A DNA stretch of 64,000 nt, taken from Roseovarius amoyensis. Lineage in GTDB: Bacteria; Pseudomonadota; Alphaproteobacteria; Rhodobacterales; Rhodobacteraceae. Position 1 is the stretch's first letter, and the number at the start of each line of letters is the position of its first letter. This document shows, piece by piece, positions 8,531-18,761 of the stretch. The stretch covers positions 186,001-250,000 of the forward strand of contig NZ_QITQ01000001.1 in the NCBI RefSeq assembly GCF_003260265.1, in the 5' to 3' direction. The position numbers and the translations under genes are program-made. A model generated the notes under the pieces. That model saw nothing but the letters and a program-made list of their open reading frames with translations. It was not told where the DNA came from and did not search any database.

Positions 8531-10705
8531 ATGGAAACCGCAGATTTTCTGAACTCCAACATGCCACAGCCGGTGGACCTGCCCGACCTCGACAAGAACG
8601 GTCCGGGGCGGTTCTACAACCGTGAACTCAGCTGGCTGGGCTTCAACTGGCGGGTTCTGGAAGAGGCGCAGAACCTGCGCGTGCCGTTGCTGGAACGTCT
8701 GCGGTTCCTGTCGATCTCGGCCACCAACCTGGACGAATTCTACAACGTCCGCGTCGCCGGTCTGCGCGAACTGGCGCGCGAGGGGCGCACCACACCGGGC
8801 GCCGACGGGCTGACACCGGCCGAACAACTGATACTGATCGACGAAAACGCCCGCCGCCTGCTGCACAGCCAGCAGGAAACCTTTGCCGCCCTGCGCAGCG
8901 AGATGGAAGAGGCCGGCATCGCCATCCTCACCCGCGACGGGTTGACGAAAGAGGATCGCGAATTCCTGGCCCAGGCGTTTCTCGACCGGGTCTTTCCGGT
9001 GCTCTCGCCGCTGGCGATCGACCCCGCGCACCCCTTTCCGTTCATTCCCAACCTGGGTTTCTGCCTGGCGCTGCAACTTGAACGCAAGTCGGACCGCCGC
9101 GCGCTGCGCGCCCTGCTGCCGATCCCGCACCAGATCGACCGTTTCATCACCCTGCCCTCTGCCGAGGGCACCCACCGCGCCCTGCCGATGGAAGAGATGC
9201 TGCTCTTGCATCTCGACAGCCTCTTTCCGGGCTATCGCTGCCTGGCCCACTGCACCTTCAGGGTGCTGCGCGACAGCGACCTGGAGGTCGAGGAAGAGGC
9301 CGAGGACCTGGTGCGCGAATTCGAGGTCGCGCTCAAGCGCCGCCGCCGCGGCGAGGTGGTGCGCCTCAAGATTTCCGCCGGCGCGCCCGAAGGGCTGCGC
9401 GCCACCATCATGCGCGAGCTGCACGTCCGCCCCGAAGAGGTGGTCGAGATCGACGGCATGATCGGCGTTGCCAACCTCAAGGAACTGGTGCTCGAAAACC
9501 GGCCCGACCTGCTGTGGCCTGTCTTTACCTCCCGCGTGCCCGAACGCGTGCAGGACCATGACGGCGACATGTTCGCCGCCATCCGGCAAAAGGACATGCT
9601 GCTGCACCACCCCTACGAAACCTTCGACATGGTGGTGCGGTTCCTGACCCAGGCGGCGCGCGACCCCGACGTGGTGGCGATCAAGCAGACGCTTTACCGC
9701 ACGTCGGAAAACTCTCCGGTCGTGGGCGCGCTGTGCGAGGCGGCCGAGGATGGCAAGTCGGTCACCGCGCTGGTCGAACTCAAGGCCCGCTTCGACGAGG
9801 CCGCCAACATCCGCCAGTCGCGGCGGCTGGAACGGGCAGGCGCGCATGTGGTCTATGGCTTCATCGACTGGAAGACCCACGCCAAGATTTCCACCGTCGT
9901 CCGGCGCGAGGGCGACAGACTGGTGACCTATACCCATTTCGGCACCGGCAACTATCACCCCATCACCGCCCGCATCTATACCGACCTCAGCCTGTTCACC
10001 TGCGATGCGGCGCTGGGGCGCGACGCCACCAAGGTGTTCAATTACCTTTCCGGTTATGCCCTGCCCGAGCGGCTGGAGAACCTGTCGATCTCGCCGCACT
10101 GGCTCAAGGATCGGCTGCTCGAGATGATCGGGGCCGAAGCCACCCACGCGGCAGAGGGACGGCCCGCCGCGATCTGGGCCAAGATGAACGCACTGATCGA
10201 CCCCGACGTGATCGACGCGCTTTATGCCGCCAGTCAGGCGGGCGTGCGCATCAATCTGGTCGTGCGTGGCATCTGCGGGCTGCGCCCGGGCATCACGGGA
10301 TTGTCGGAAAACATCCGCGTCAAGTCGATCGTCGGGCGGTTTTTGGAACATTCCCGCATCGTCTGTTTCGGCAATGGTGCCGGGCTGCCATCGCGCGGCG
10401 CGCGCGTCTTCATCAGTTCGGCCGACTGGATGGAACGCAACCTCAACCGCCGGGTCGAAACCCTGGTCGAGATCAGGAACGCCACCGTCAAGGCCCAGAT
10501 CGTCAGCCAGATCATGGCCGCCAACATGGCCGACATCGCCCAGAGCTGGGTGATGGAGTCCGACGGCAGTTTCCGCCGCGCCGAATGGCCCGAGGGCGAG
10601 TTCGCTTTCAGCTGCCACCGCTTTTTCATGGAAAACCCGTCATTGTCGGGTCGTGGCTCTGCCGGGGCAGCAGATGTGCCGAAACTGACCCACACGGGCG
10701 ACTGA
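8531..10705 (+). CDS. ppk1: Polyphosphate kinase 1
   Basis: A 724-residue enzyme that reversibly polymerises the gamma-phosphate of ATP into inorganic polyphosphate. The N-terminal domain begins with [20 protein letters not shown]. The catalytic histidine segment is DWKTHAKIS near residue 450, and the second phospholipase-D-like site contains [12 protein letters not shown]. The length is normal for the family. I chose the ATG at 8531 over an upstream in-frame TTG. It precedes ppx on the same strand with one tiny gene between, so synthesis and breakdown of polyphosphate are encoded together. Confidence 0.96.
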   Translation: METADFLNSNMPQPVDLPDLDKNGPGRFYNRELSWLGFNWRVLEEAQNLRVPLLERLRFLSISATNLDEFYNVRVAGLRELAREGRTTPGADGLTPAEQLILIDENARRLLHSQQETFAALRSEMEEAGIAILTRDGLTKEDREFLAQAFLDRVFPVLSPLAIDPAHPFPFIPNLGFCLALQLERKSDRRALRALLPIPHQIDRFITLPSAEGTHRALPMEEMLLLHLDSLFPGYRCLAHCTFRVLRDSDLEVEEEAEDLVREFEVALKRRRRGEVVRLKISAGAPEGLRATIMRELHVRPEEVVEIDGMIGVANLKELVLENRPDLLWPVFTSRVPERVQDHDGDMFAAIRQKDMLLHHPYETFDMVVRFLTQAARDPDVVAIKQTLYRTSENSPVVGALCEAAEDGKSVTALVELKARFDEAANIRQSRRLERAGAHVVYGFIDWKTHAKISTVVRREGDRLVTYTHFGTGNYHPITARIYTDLSLFTCDAALGRDATKVFNYLSGYALPERLENLSISPHWLKDRLLEMIGAEATHAAEGRPAAIWAKMNALIDPDVIDALYAASQAGVRINLVVRGICGLRPGITGLSENIRVKSIVGRFLEHSRIVCFGNGAGLPSRGARVFISSADWMERNLNRRVETLVEIRNATVKAQIVSQIMAANMADIAQSWVMESDGSFRRAEWPEGEFAFSCHRFFMENPSLSGRGSAGAADVPKLTHTGD

Positions 10706-10795
10706 CACCGGCGGAAAACGTCTGTTTTCAGCGTCTGCCGTGAAATCCGGGGACAGAGACCTTATATCCTGTGCCATAACGATAGGAGGTTCTCC

Positions 10796-10969
10796 ATGCT
10801 TGGATGGGCACTGACATTTCTCGTCGTCGCCATCATCGCGGGCGTTCTGGGCTTTGGCGGCATCGCAGCCGCCTCCGCCGGGATAGCCAAGGTCATCTTT
10901 GTCATCTTCCTGGTGCTTTTCGTCGTCGCCATGCTGATGAGGGCTATCAAGGGCAAGCCGCCGGTCTGA
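10796..10969 (+). CDS. 57-residue membrane protein, DUF1328 (YtjA-like)
   Basis: A very short protein that begins [21 protein letters not shown] and consists almost entirely of two hydrophobic helices with a KGKPPV tail. This matches DUF1328 small membrane proteins, which are widespread and often stress-linked but of unknown function. A strong ribosome site, ATAGGAGG, lies just ahead of the ATG. It is located between ppk1 and ppx, in the same direction. Confidence 0.88.
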   Translation: MLGWALTFLVVAIIAGVLGFGGIAAASAGIAKVIFVIFLVLFVVAMLMRAIKGKPPV

Positions 10970-11047
10970 AGCGATCCCGATGCCTGCACCGATTGACCCG
11001 CCCGCCCCGGTGTCGCATTAAGGGCCTGCTAGGAACCCGAGGGTCAG

Positions 11048-12592
11048 ATGGACCGCAGCAACGATCCGGACGATCAGGAATGGGGCCCGTTCGGGCGCCC
11101 CCTGTTTGACGAGGCGTCGGCGCAAGGGCTTAACCGCGTCGGCGTGGTCGACATAGGCTCCAACTCGGTGCGGATGGTCGTGTTTGACGGCGCCGCGCGC
11201 AGCCCGGCCTATTTCTTCAACGAAAAGATCATGTGCGCGCTGGGCAAGGGGCTGGCGGTTACCGGGCGGCTCAACCCCGAGGGGCGCGCGCGCGCCCTGG
11301 CGGCGATGCGTCGCTTTCACCTGCTGGCCGAGGGCATCGGCACCGGCCCGCTGACAGCGGTCGCCACCGCCGCCGTACGCGAGGCCGAGGACGGCCAGGA
11401 CTTCTGCAACGAGGTCCGCCGCGAAACCGGCATCCGCATCTGGACCATCGACGGCGAAGAAGAGGCCCGGCTTTCAGCCCAGGGGGTTCTGCTGGGCTGG
11501 CCGGGGTCCTACGGGCTGGTCTGCGACATCGGCGGCGCGTCGATGGAGCTGGCCGAGATCGACGCCGGCACTGTCGGGCGGCGGGTCAGCACGCCGCTGG
11601 GCCCGCTCAAGCTGTGCGACATCAAGGGCGGGCACAAGGCTCGCCGCGCGCTGATCCGCGAACGTCTGGCGGCGATCCGCTATCAGCTTGGCGAACAGCG
11701 CAACCGCCTGTTCCTGGTCGGCGGGTCCTGGCGCGCCATCGCCAAGATCGACATGGCCCGCCGCGAATACCCGCTGCATGTGCTGCACGAATACCGGATG
11801 AGCCCGAAATCGGTGCGCGAAACGGTCAAGTACATCGAAAAGAACGACATCGAGACCCTGCGCGCCCGATCCGGCGTATCATCCAACCGGATCGCGCTGG
11901 TGCCCTATGCCGCCGAGGTGCTGCGCGAGGTGGTCAAGACCTTCAAGCCGCGCGATATCGCCGTATCCAGCTATGGTATCCGCGAGGGGCTGCTTTACGG
12001 CCAGATGCCCCAGCGCCTGCGCGACCGCGACCCGCTGATAGAGGCCTGCGCATTCGCCGAATCGCGCGATGCCCGCGTTCCGGGCTTCGGCAAGGTGGTG
12101 TATGCATTCATCTTGCCGCTTTTTCGCAATGTCGGGCCCGAGCGCCGGCGTATCATCAAGGCGGCGTGCCTGTTGCACGATGTCAGCTGGCGCGCGCACC
12201 CCGACTACCGCGCCGAGGATTGTTTCGACAACGCCACCCGCGCCAACCTGGGCGGGCTCAAGCATTCCGAGCGGGTGTTTCTGGGGCTGGCGCTGCTGCA
12301 CCGCTACTCCAACAGCCGCGAAGGCACGCGTTTCGCCGATCTCAACTCGCTCGTGACGCCAACCGACGAATGGCAGGCCGAGGTGCTGGGAAAGGCGATG
12401 CGTTTCGCCGCCATGCTGCTGCCCATGCGCGACGCAAGCCTTGGCGAATTGCGCTGGTTCCCCAAGAAAAAACAGCTGGAACTGCGCCTGTCGGCCGAGG
12501 CCGGCCCATTGTTCGGAGAGGTGGCCGAGGCGCGTTTTCGTTCGCTCTGCGCCACCCTTCAGGCCGAACCTGTGGTCAAGCTGCCGCGCTGA
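11048..12592 (+). CDS. ppx: Exopolyphosphatase, Ppx/GppA family
   Basis: A 514-residue ASKHA-fold phosphatase expected to release phosphate from polyphosphate and perhaps to act on pppGpp. The N-terminal phosphate-binding loop is VDIGSNSVRMVVFDG at about 32-46, and a second loop CDIGGASMEL lies near residue 160. The C-terminal third resembles the HD-like helical domain of GppA-type proteins (ACLLHDVSW). The ATG at 11048 follows GAGGG. Its stop codon directly abuts that of the convergent gene, leaving no room for a separate terminator. Confidence 0.93.
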   Translation: MDRSNDPDDQEWGPFGRPLFDEASAQGLNRVGVVDIGSNSVRMVVFDGAARSPAYFFNEKIMCALGKGLAVTGRLNPEGRARALAAMRRFHLLAEGIGTGPLTAVATAAVREAEDGQDFCNEVRRETGIRIWTIDGEEEARLSAQGVLLGWPGSYGLVCDIGGASMELAEIDAGTVGRRVSTPLGPLKLCDIKGGHKARRALIRERLAAIRYQLGEQRNRLFLVGGSWRAIAKIDMARREYPLHVLHEYRMSPKSVRETVKYIEKNDIETLRARSGVSSNRIALVPYAAEVLREVVKTFKPRDIAVSSYGIREGLLYGQMPQRLRDRDPLIEACAFAESRDARVPGFGKVVYAFILPLFRNVGPERRRIIKAACLLHDVSWRAHPDYRAEDCFDNATRANLGGLKHSERVFLGLALLHRYSNSREGTRFADLNSLVTPTDEWQAEVLGKAMRFAAMLLPMRDASLGELRWFPKKKQLELRLSAEAGPLFGEVAEARFRSLCATLQAEPVVKLPR

Positions 12593-12988
12593 TTACAGCT
12601 CGATACTGTCGCCCGGCTCGGGCTCTGACTCCGCATCGGGATTCGGCGCAGGGTCGGTTTCGGGGTCAAGCGGCGTCTTGCGGCGAATGATGATATCGCC
12701 ATTGGGCAGCATCTCGGGCATCTGGTAATTGCTCAGATCGTCGATTTTGCCCAGCACCTCGGCCAGCGCCGGCCCCATCTCGCCCAGGAACTCACCCAGC
12801 GCCGGGCCGACCTCTTTGGCCATGCCTTGCAGATCTTCCAGCGCCGGCCCCATCTCCTGCCGCAGCCCCTCCATGAACATCTCGACCCCCCGCTCCATCA
12901 GCGAAGGCGCCTCGTCCCCCTCCTCCTGCGCGGCGGCGGGGGCGGCGAGGACAGCCATCAGGGGCAAGGCGAACAGGATCCGTGTCAT
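12593..12988 (-). CDS. Exported acidic hypothetical protein
   Basis: A 131-residue protein with a signal peptide (MTRILFALPLMAVLAAPAAAQ). The mature region is strongly acidic, with repeated EMGPAL/EVGPAL units at about 47-80 that suggest an amphipathic helix, and it ends in a Pro-Glu-Asp-rich tail. I see no catalytic motif. Close relatives in Rhodobacterales are sometimes labelled AAA+ ATPase, which nothing in this sequence supports. The ATG complementary to 12986-12988 was chosen over an upstream TTG because it starts the signal peptide cleanly. Confidence 0.72.
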   Translation of the reverse strand: MTRILFALPLMAVLAAPAAAQEEGDEAPSLMERGVEMFMEGLRQEMGPALEDLQGMAKEVGPALGEFLGEMGPALAEVLGKIDDLSNYQMPEMLPNGDIIIRRKTPLDPETDPAPNPDAESEPEPGDSIEL

Positions 12989-13091
12989 GCCTGCCAATAT
13001 AGCCCGTCATGCGCAAAATTTAAGCCTGCGTGTTGTGCCGGGGCCAAAATCGCACAAAGACACGGGAAACGGTCCCCTTTCCAGACGGCTG

Positions 13092-14126
13092 TCAAGCCAG
13101 GTCCAGGTCCAGCGTCACCGGGAAATGATCCGACGCGGCGATCAGCGCATCGCGCAACTCCGGCACGCGCAGACAGGCCGGATCGTCATAAGGGTGCCAT
13201 ATCCGCCAGCGCGGCCGAAGCTCGCGCAACCCTTCGGAAATCATGATGTAGTCCAGCAGCGCCTGCAGATAACGCCCCTCTGACGCGATATAGAACCGCG
13301 CCGTGGTGTTGACCGCGCCCACCCGCCGCGTCACCGCCCGCCGGGCGTGCGGATCGTAGAGGGGATGCTCATCATCGGCCCCCTCGCCCATCACGATCTC
13401 GACCGACGAGCGGCCGAACAGGCGCTCGTATTCGTCCAGCCCGGGACCATCATTCAGATCGCCCATCACGATCAGGTTCTCACCCGCCTCGAGATACTGC
13501 ACGATGCGCCGCCGCAGCCACACCGCCTGCGCCTGCTGCTTGCGCCGGTTGGCGATGGCCATGCGCATGATCTCGTCGTGGTTGCGCGCCCCGTGCGGGG
13601 CCTTTGATTTCAGATGCGCCCCGATGATCCGGAACGTCACGCCGCCGGCAGTCTCGGCGGCGATTTCCAGCGGCGGCTTGGAAAAACGCACCAGATCCTC
13701 GGTCGCGTCAATATCCAGATCGATCCGGAACACCCCGTCAAAACGCGGCGCGTCGGTTGCGCCCTTTTGCCCGGTGGGCGCGCCCTGCGGGTCATGCCGG
13801 CACCGCAGCCTGTCAGGGTCGTAAAGCAGCGCGATTTCCTGCTGGGTGTCGTTCTGAAACCCGACCAGCGCCCGCCGCGCCCTGAGCCCCATCAGCCGCG
13901 CGAAATTTTCCAGCGCCGGCACCGTCGCCCGCCGGCCGTTATGCCCCGGCGCCTCGATCACCATCACCGCATCGGCATCCAGTGCGGAAAAGACGATGCC
14001 CAGCGCCGCAAGCTGATCGGTGCGCGACACCCCCTGTCGGCCAGAGGGGCCGTCATCATCCAGCACATCGCCGGTATCGTCGAAAAGCGAGTCGAACCAT
14101 TCGACGTTATAGGTGGCCAGGCGCAT
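13092..14126 (-). CDS. Endonuclease/exonuclease/phosphatase family protein
   Basis: A 344-residue protein with the DNase I-like fold, whose members cleave phosphodiester or phosphomonoester bonds with Mg2+. The N-terminal TYNVEWFDSL carries the metal-binding Asn. The middle contains IGAHLKSK, and GDLNDGP and the C-terminal SDHFPVTLDL are the conserved catalytic blocks. There is no signal peptide, so it should be cytoplasmic. The physiological substrate is unknown. It lies 3 bp downstream of the DnaJ-domain gene on the same strand, so the two are probably co-transcribed. Confidence 0.85.
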   Translation of the reverse strand: MRLATYNVEWFDSLFDDTGDVLDDDGPSGRQGVSRTDQLAALGIVFSALDADAVMVIEAPGHNGRRATVPALENFARLMGLRARRALVGFQNDTQQEIALLYDPDRLRCRHDPQGAPTGQKGATDAPRFDGVFRIDLDIDATEDLVRFSKPPLEIAAETAGGVTFRIIGAHLKSKAPHGARNHDEIMRMAIANRRKQQAQAVWLRRRIVQYLEAGENLIVMGDLNDGPGLDEYERLFGRSSVEIVMGEGADDEHPLYDPHARRAVTRRVGAVNTTARFYIASEGRYLQALLDYIMISEGLRELRPRWRIWHPYDDPACLRVPELRDALIAASDHFPVTLDLDLA

Positions 14127-14129
14127 GGC

Positions 14130-14810
14130 TCAGCCCTCCTCCCCGGCGATTTCCTCCCAGGCGCGGTTGAGGTCGATGATCCGCCGCTCGGCCAGTTTCA
14201 CCGCCTCTCTGGGCACGCCGCGAGCGATCATCTTGTCAGGGTGACTGTCCAGCACCTGCCGCCGCCAGGCCTTGCGGATATCATCCAACGGCGTGTCGGG
14301 GTCCACCCCCAGCACACTGTAGGGATCAGGCTGCGCATCGGGCACGAATCGCGCGCGCGTGGCGCGAAACTGCGCCTCGCTCAGCCCGAATATATCGGCC
14401 ACGCTGGCCAGAAATCGGTCTTCGTCGGGGTGATAGATGCCATCGGCCACCGCGATGTGGAACAGTCCCTCCATCAGGTCGCTCAGCGTGCCGGTATCGT
14501 CGCCGAACATCGTCTTTATGCGGCGCGCATAGTCGTCATACCCGGCGACATCCTGACGTGCGAGGTTGAACACCCGCGCCGCGCCGGCCTCGTCTTTGCT
14601 GGCGATCTGGAACACCTCGCGGAACGCTGTCACCTCGTCGCGGGTGACCAGCCCGTCGGCCTTGGCCATCTTGGCGCCAAGGGCGATCACCGCGATGGTA
14701 AAGGCGACGCTGCGCTCGGGCGGGGTGCGCAGGCGTTCGAAGACGGCGCTCAGCGGCTCGCCCTGGGCAAGGGCTGACAGCGCCTCGGATATGCGGGTCC
14801 AGATCGACAT
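14130..14810 (-). CDS. TerB plus DnaJ-domain co-chaperone, DjlA-like
   Basis: A 226-residue protein. Residues 30-150 form a TerB-like helical domain (AKMAKADGLVTRDEV and later IAVADGIYHPDE). Residues 160-226 form a J domain with the essential HPD motif in DSHPDKM. This is the arrangement of DjlA without its membrane anchor. J domains stimulate the ATPase of DnaK. The downstream gene is the endonuclease/phosphatase gene 3 bp away, so they are likely one transcript. Confidence 0.87.
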   Translation of the reverse strand: MSIWTRISEALSALAQGEPLSAVFERLRTPPERSVAFTIAVIALGAKMAKADGLVTRDEVTAFREVFQIASKDEAGAARVFNLARQDVAGYDDYARRIKTMFGDDTGTLSDLMEGLFHIAVADGIYHPDEDRFLASVADIFGLSEAQFRATRARFVPDAQPDPYSVLGVDPDTPLDDIRKAWRRQVLDSHPDKMIARGVPREAVKLAERRIIDLNRAWEEIAGEEG

Positions 14811-14862
14811 GGCCGATACGCTATCCGCTTCGCCCGACCTTGTCAGCGCGACAGAGACCGCT

Positions 14863-15348
14863 TCAGAGAATTTTCTGCATCAAGACCAGATCCATCCAGC
14901 GCCCGAACTTGCGCCCGACCTGCGCCAACCGCCCGACCTGGGTAAAGCCCAGCCGGGCGTGAAAGGCGATCGCATCCGCGTTTTCGCCGCTGACACCCGC
15001 CACCAGCACATGCGCGCCGGCCTTGCGCGCTGCATCCTCCAGCGCCGTCACCAGCGCCCGGCCCGCGCCGCGCCCGCGCGCATCCGGCGCCACATGCACG
15101 GTGATTTCCAGCGTGTGCCTGTAGCCGGGCCCGCCACGAAACGTGCCCGCGGTGGCAAAGCCCAGCACCGCGCCATCCTTTTCCGCCACAAGGTAAAGCC
15201 CGTCCTGCTGCCGCCCGGCGATGTCCGCGGTAAGGCCCTCGGTGGTTTTTTCAATATCGGTAAAGGTGACGGCGGCATCCCGGATATAGCCGTTCCAGAT
15301 ATCGGCAATGGCGCCGGAATCAGCGGGGATGGCTTGGCGCACCCTCAT
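14863..15348 (-). CDS. GNAT N-acetyltransferase, phosphinothricin acetyltransferase-like
   Basis: A 161-residue GCN5-related acetyltransferase. The start MRVRQAIPADSGAIADIWN and the acetyl-CoA loop VAPDARGRGAGRALV at about residue 85-100 are typical, and the ending GRKFGRWMDLVLMQK matches the PAT/MnaT subgroup, which acetylates amines such as methionine derivatives. Its ATG overlaps the stop of the upstream VOC gene (ATGA), so the two are translationally coupled. The natural substrate is unknown. Confidence 0.88.
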   Translation of the reverse strand: MRVRQAIPADSGAIADIWNGYIRDAAVTFTDIEKTTEGLTADIAGRQQDGLYLVAEKDGAVLGFATAGTFRGGPGYRHTLEITVHVAPDARGRGAGRALVTALEDAARKAGAHVLVAGVSGENADAIAFHARLGFTQVGRLAQVGRKFGRWMDLVLMQKIL

Positions 15349-15959
15349 TCCAGCACACGCAACCCGTTGGGCGTGTCGATTTCGGCCCTCAGCGCCGGGG
15401 CGCCGGGCTCGAACACTACCCTTGCGTCGCGCAGCTCTGGCCCCAGCAGCGCGCCCAGCGCCGCCGCCTCGGGGTGGGCCACCACCAGTCGGCGCAGCGC
15501 ACAGCCTGACGCAGCCAGCCTTGCCGCCGGGTGCGCCTCGCCCTGCCACTCGATCACCGCCGGAAAGGCGTTGTCATAGGGCAGAACGCCGGTATCAGGC
15601 ACCGCCATGCGCCAGCGCAGATCGCCACGCGCCAGCGCCACCGCCTGCCCGGCCCCTGGATGGGCGGCGATAAGCCCGTCCAGATCGTCGGTCCGGCATA
15701 TCCATGCCTGCGGGCGCGGGCGCCCGGCAAAGCGGTCAAGGTCGAACCAGCGCGGGAATGCCGGTGCGGGGGCGTCCGGGTCGGTGGCGATCACCTCCAG
15801 GTACAGCCCGTCCGCCAGCCGCAGCAGCCGGTTGTGGGTGCCGAAATGCGCGTGCTGCCCGCCCGGTTGCAGGGCAACGCCCAGCGCCGCCTCGACCGCC
15901 TCGGTGCCTTCCTCCAGCGTCTGCGCCGCCACCGCCAAATGATCGAGCGTCAGGGTCAT
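15345..15959 (-). CDS. VOC family / glyoxalase-like domain protein
   Basis: A 204-residue protein that starts MTLTLDHLAVAAQTLEEG, the first strand of a vicinal-oxygen-chelate fold with a potential metal-binding His. It continues with the HAHFGTHNRLLRL and YLEVIATDPD segments of the glyoxalase-like family PF13468. Members bind or transform small molecules, but no specific reaction can be given. It overlaps the MAPEG gene upstream by 4 bp and the GNAT gene downstream by 4 bp, forming a tight three-gene unit. Confidence 0.82.
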   Translation of the reverse strand: MTLTLDHLAVAAQTLEEGTEAVEAALGVALQPGGQHAHFGTHNRLLRLADGLYLEVIATDPDAPAPAFPRWFDLDRFAGRPRPQAWICRTDDLDGLIAAHPGAGQAVALARGDLRWRMAVPDTGVLPYDNAFPAVIEWQGEAHPAARLAASGCALRRLVVAHPEAAALGALLGPELRDARVVFEPGAPALRAEIDTPNGLRVLE

Positions 15960-16447
15960 GTCGCAACCTCCCAAAGCGCCCACAGCGCGACCAGCACCGT
16001 GGGATAGAAACTGGCCGCAAAGCCGAACGCCCTGAGCGGCGGTGCCAGGTGATAGCCCGCCCAGAACGCCACCCGCGCCAGCGCAAAGGCCACCCCCAGC
16101 GTCACGATCACGCCAGGGCCGTATTCGCCCAGCATCACCGCCGCCGCCGGCCAGATGCAAATCGCCAGCACCAATTGTTCGGTGGTGTTGACCAGCACGC
16201 GGCGGTCAATCTCGGCCGCGCCGGTCAGCGGCCCGCCGTCGATGATGGCATCGTCGAAGAACCGCCTTTGCGCCAGCCGCCCGACCATCGCTGCCATCAC
16301 CAGCCCCGGCGCCAGAAAGGCGGTCATGATCGTGGGCATCAGCGCAAAGACCGGCAGCCTGACCCAGATCGCGCCCACGGTCAGCACAGCAACGGCCCAC
16401 AGCACCCCGGCCCCCATTCCGATTGCGATTGCCCTGCGTCTTTCCAT
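15956..16447 (-). CDS. MAPEG-family membrane protein
   Basis: A 163-residue integral membrane protein with four hydrophobic helices. The segment DRRVLVNTTEQLVLAI at about 80-96 is the family pattern, with NTxEQ in the second helix. MAPEG proteins are membrane glutathione transferase relatives, and bacterial members are mostly uncharacterised. It is the first gene of the MAPEG-VOC-GNAT unit and lies downstream of scpA, separated by a GC-rich hairpin. Confidence 0.82.
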   Translation of the reverse strand: MERRRAIAIGMGAGVLWAVAVLTVGAIWVRLPVFALMPTIMTAFLAPGLVMAAMVGRLAQRRFFDDAIIDGGPLTGAAEIDRRVLVNTTEQLVLAICIWPAAAVMLGEYGPGVIVTLGVAFALARVAFWAGYHLAPPLRAFGFAASFYPTVLVALWALWEVAT

Positions 16448-16482
16448 GCCCGGCCTTTCACCTTTCCGGCCGATATGCGCGA

Positions 16483-16499
16483 CGGGGGCAGCGCCCCCG
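16483..16499. repeat. GC-rich hairpin downstream of scpA
   Basis: CGGGGGC-AGC-GCCCCCG is a perfect 7-bp stem with a 3-base loop, 13 bp after the scpA stop. No T tract follows on the minus strand, so it is more likely an mRNA 3'-end stabiliser or a Rho-dependent end than an intrinsic terminator. Similar hairpins follow several other genes in the window. Confidence 0.6.
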
Positions 16500-16511
16500 C
16501 CCCGGCCGGCC

Positions 16512-18641
16512 TTAGCCGCGCGCCTTGCGGATCAGGTCCAGCACATTCTTGGCCGCCGTCGGGATATTGGTGCCCGGTCCGAAGATCGCCTTTACGCCGG
16601 CCTTTGTCAGGTAGTCGTAATCCTGCTGCGGAATGACGCCGCCGCAGATGACGATGATGTCGCCGGCATCGCGCGCCTTGAGCGCCTCGATCAGCTGCGG
16701 CGCCAGCGTCTTGTGCCCCGCCGCCTGCGACGAGATGCCGATCACGTGCACGTCGTTGTCGATGGCGTCCTGCGCCGCCTCTTCGGGCGTCTGGAAAAGC
16801 GGGCCGACATCGACGTCGAACCCGATATCGGCGAACGCGGTGGCGATCACCTTGGCGCCGCGGTCGTGCCCGTCCTGGCCCATCTTGACGACCAGCATGC
16901 GCGGGCGCCGCCCCTCTTCCTCGGCGAAGGTCTCGACCGCCTTCTGGATATCGGCGAAACCGTCATCGCCTTCGTAGGCGGCGCCGTATACACCCGCCAG
17001 CGTTTTCACCTCGGCGCGGTGGCGCCCGAAAACCTTTTCCATCGCCATCGAAATCTCTCCTACGCTCGCACGCGCCCGCGCGGCCACGATCGCCGCTTCA
17101 AGCAGGTTGCCACCCTCGTTTGCGCGCTGCGTCAGCTCGTTCAGCGCCGCCTCGCACCTTGCCTCGTCGCGCTCGGCGCGGATCTTTTTCAGCCGCTCGA
17201 TCTGGCTCTTGCGCACAGCGTTGTTGTCAACTTCCAGGATGTCGATGGGGTCTTCGCTTTCCTTGCGGTACTTGTTGACGCCGACGATCACCTCTTCGCC
17301 CCGGTCGATCATTGCCTGGCGGGTGGCGGCGGTTTCCTCGATCCGCAGCTTGGGCATGCCGCTTTCGACAGCCTTGGTCATGCCGCCCATCGTCTCGACC
17401 TCTTCCATCAGCGCCCAGGCCTTTTCGGCCAGCTCGTTAGTCAGGCTCTCGACGTAATAGGACCCCGCCAGCGGATCGACGGCATGGGTCACGCCGGTTT
17501 CTTCCTGCAGGATCAGCTGGGTGTTGCGGGCGATCCGCGCGCTGAAATCGGTGGGCAGGGCGATGGCCTCGTCCAGCGCGTTGGTATGCAGCGACTGCGT
17601 GCCGCCCAGAACCGCGCTCATCGCCTCATAGGCAGTGCGAATAACGTTGTTATAGGGGTCCTGTTCCTGCAGGCTGACGCCCGAGGTCTGGCAGTGGGTG
17701 CGCAACATCATCGAGCGCGGGTTCTTTGGCTCGAACTCGCTCATCACCCGGTGCCACAACAGCCGCGCGGCGCGCAGCTTGGCCGCCTCCATGAAGAAGT
17801 TCATGCCGATGGCAAAGAAAAAGCTCAGCCGCCCGGCAAACTTGTCCACATTCATTCCCCGCGCGATCGCGGTGCGCACGTATTCGCGCCCGTCGGCAAG
17901 GGTAAAGGCCAGCTCCTGCACCAGGTTCGCGCCCGCCTCCTGCATGTGGTAGCCCGAAATCGAGATCGAGTTGAATTTCGGCATTTCGTTTGCCGTGAAT
18001 TCGATGATGTCGGCCACCATCCGCATGCTCGGCTCGGGCGGATAGATATAGGTGTTGCGGACCATGAACTCCTTGAGGATGTCGTTCTGGATCGTGCCCG
18101 ACAGCACCGAACGGTCATGCCCCTGTTCCTCGCCCGCGACGATGAAACTTGCCAGCACCGGGATCACGGCGCCGTTCATGGTCATCGACACCGACACCTT
18201 GTCCAGCGGGATGCCGTCAAACAGGATCTTCATGTCCTCGACGCTGTCGATGGCCACGCCCGCCTTGCCCACATCGCCCACCACGCGGGGGTGGTCGCTG
18301 TCATAGCCGCGGTGCGTCGCCAGGTCGAAGGCGACCGACACCCCCTGCTGCCCCGCCGCCAGGTTGCGGCGGTAAAAGGCGTTGGATTCCTCCGCCGTGG
18401 AAAACCCGGCATATTGCCTGATGGTCCAGGGTCGGCCGGCATACATCGTGGCCTTGACCCCGCGGGTAAAGGGCGCCTCGCCCGGGATGGTGCCCAGGTG
18501 ATCCAGCCCCTTGGTATCTTCCTCGGTATAAAGCGGGCGGACGTCGATGCCCTCCAGCGTCTTCCAGGTCAGTTCCTCCAGCGGGCGGCCGCGCAGTTCG
18601 GCCTCTGCCAGTTCACGCCATTTGTCTGTCTTGGGTGCCAT
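16512..18641 (-). CDS. scpA: Methylmalonyl-CoA mutase, single-chain
   Basis: A 709-residue adenosylcobalamin enzyme that converts (R)-methylmalonyl-CoA to succinyl-CoA, the last step of propionyl-CoA assimilation. The N-terminal catalytic barrel includes [22 protein letters not shown] (quoted in part: [11 protein letters not shown]). The C-terminal B12-binding domain has the DxHxxG motif as DGHDRG near residue 590, with the histidine that ligates cobalt. The length is normal for the large active chain. The pccA and pccB genes lie upstream on the same strand. It is divergent from the DUF4174 gene. Confidence 0.96.
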   Translation of the reverse strand: MAPKTDKWRELAEAELRGRPLEELTWKTLEGIDVRPLYTEEDTKGLDHLGTIPGEAPFTRGVKATMYAGRPWTIRQYAGFSTAEESNAFYRRNLAAGQQGVSVAFDLATHRGYDSDHPRVVGDVGKAGVAIDSVEDMKILFDGIPLDKVSVSMTMNGAVIPVLASFIVAGEEQGHDRSVLSGTIQNDILKEFMVRNTYIYPPEPSMRMVADIIEFTANEMPKFNSISISGYHMQEAGANLVQELAFTLADGREYVRTAIARGMNVDKFAGRLSFFFAIGMNFFMEAAKLRAARLLWHRVMSEFEPKNPRSMMLRTHCQTSGVSLQEQDPYNNVIRTAYEAMSAVLGGTQSLHTNALDEAIALPTDFSARIARNTQLILQEETGVTHAVDPLAGSYYVESLTNELAEKAWALMEEVETMGGMTKAVESGMPKLRIEETAATRQAMIDRGEEVIVGVNKYRKESEDPIDILEVDNNAVRKSQIERLKKIRAERDEARCEAALNELTQRANEGGNLLEAAIVAARARASVGEISMAMEKVFGRHRAEVKTLAGVYGAAYEGDDGFADIQKAVETFAEEEGRRPRMLVVKMGQDGHDRGAKVIATAFADIGFDVDVGPLFQTPEEAAQDAIDNDVHVIGISSQAAGHKTLAPQLIEALKARDAGDIIVICGGVIPQQDYDYLTKAGVKAIFGPGTNIPTAAKNVLDLIRKARG

Positions 18642-18761
18642 TGACTTGTCCTTCCGTCATCCCTTGCGCCGCGCGACGGGCGCCTTTTTTTCGCCCGTCA
18701 GCGCCATTGCGCCTTCGCATCTTGTGCCCCGCGGCCTATATCTTGGCGCAACGGAGTACCC

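Noticed and set aside
8510-10618. A 700-codon open frame antisense to ppk1
   Set aside because: High GC content makes the opposite strand of real genes open. The frame has a His/Arg/Gln-rich composition, no ribosome site and no recognisable domain, whereas ppk1 is unmistakable.
10711-10728. GAAAAC-GTCT-GTTTTC hairpin after ppk1 as a terminator
   Set aside because: The stem is short and AT-rich with no T tract. ppk1 and the next genes run in the same direction, so termination here is not supported.
16155-18644. An 829-codon open frame antisense to scpA and its neighbour
   Set aside because: Same shadow effect; it is the mirror of the complete methylmalonyl-CoA mutase and crosses into other genes.
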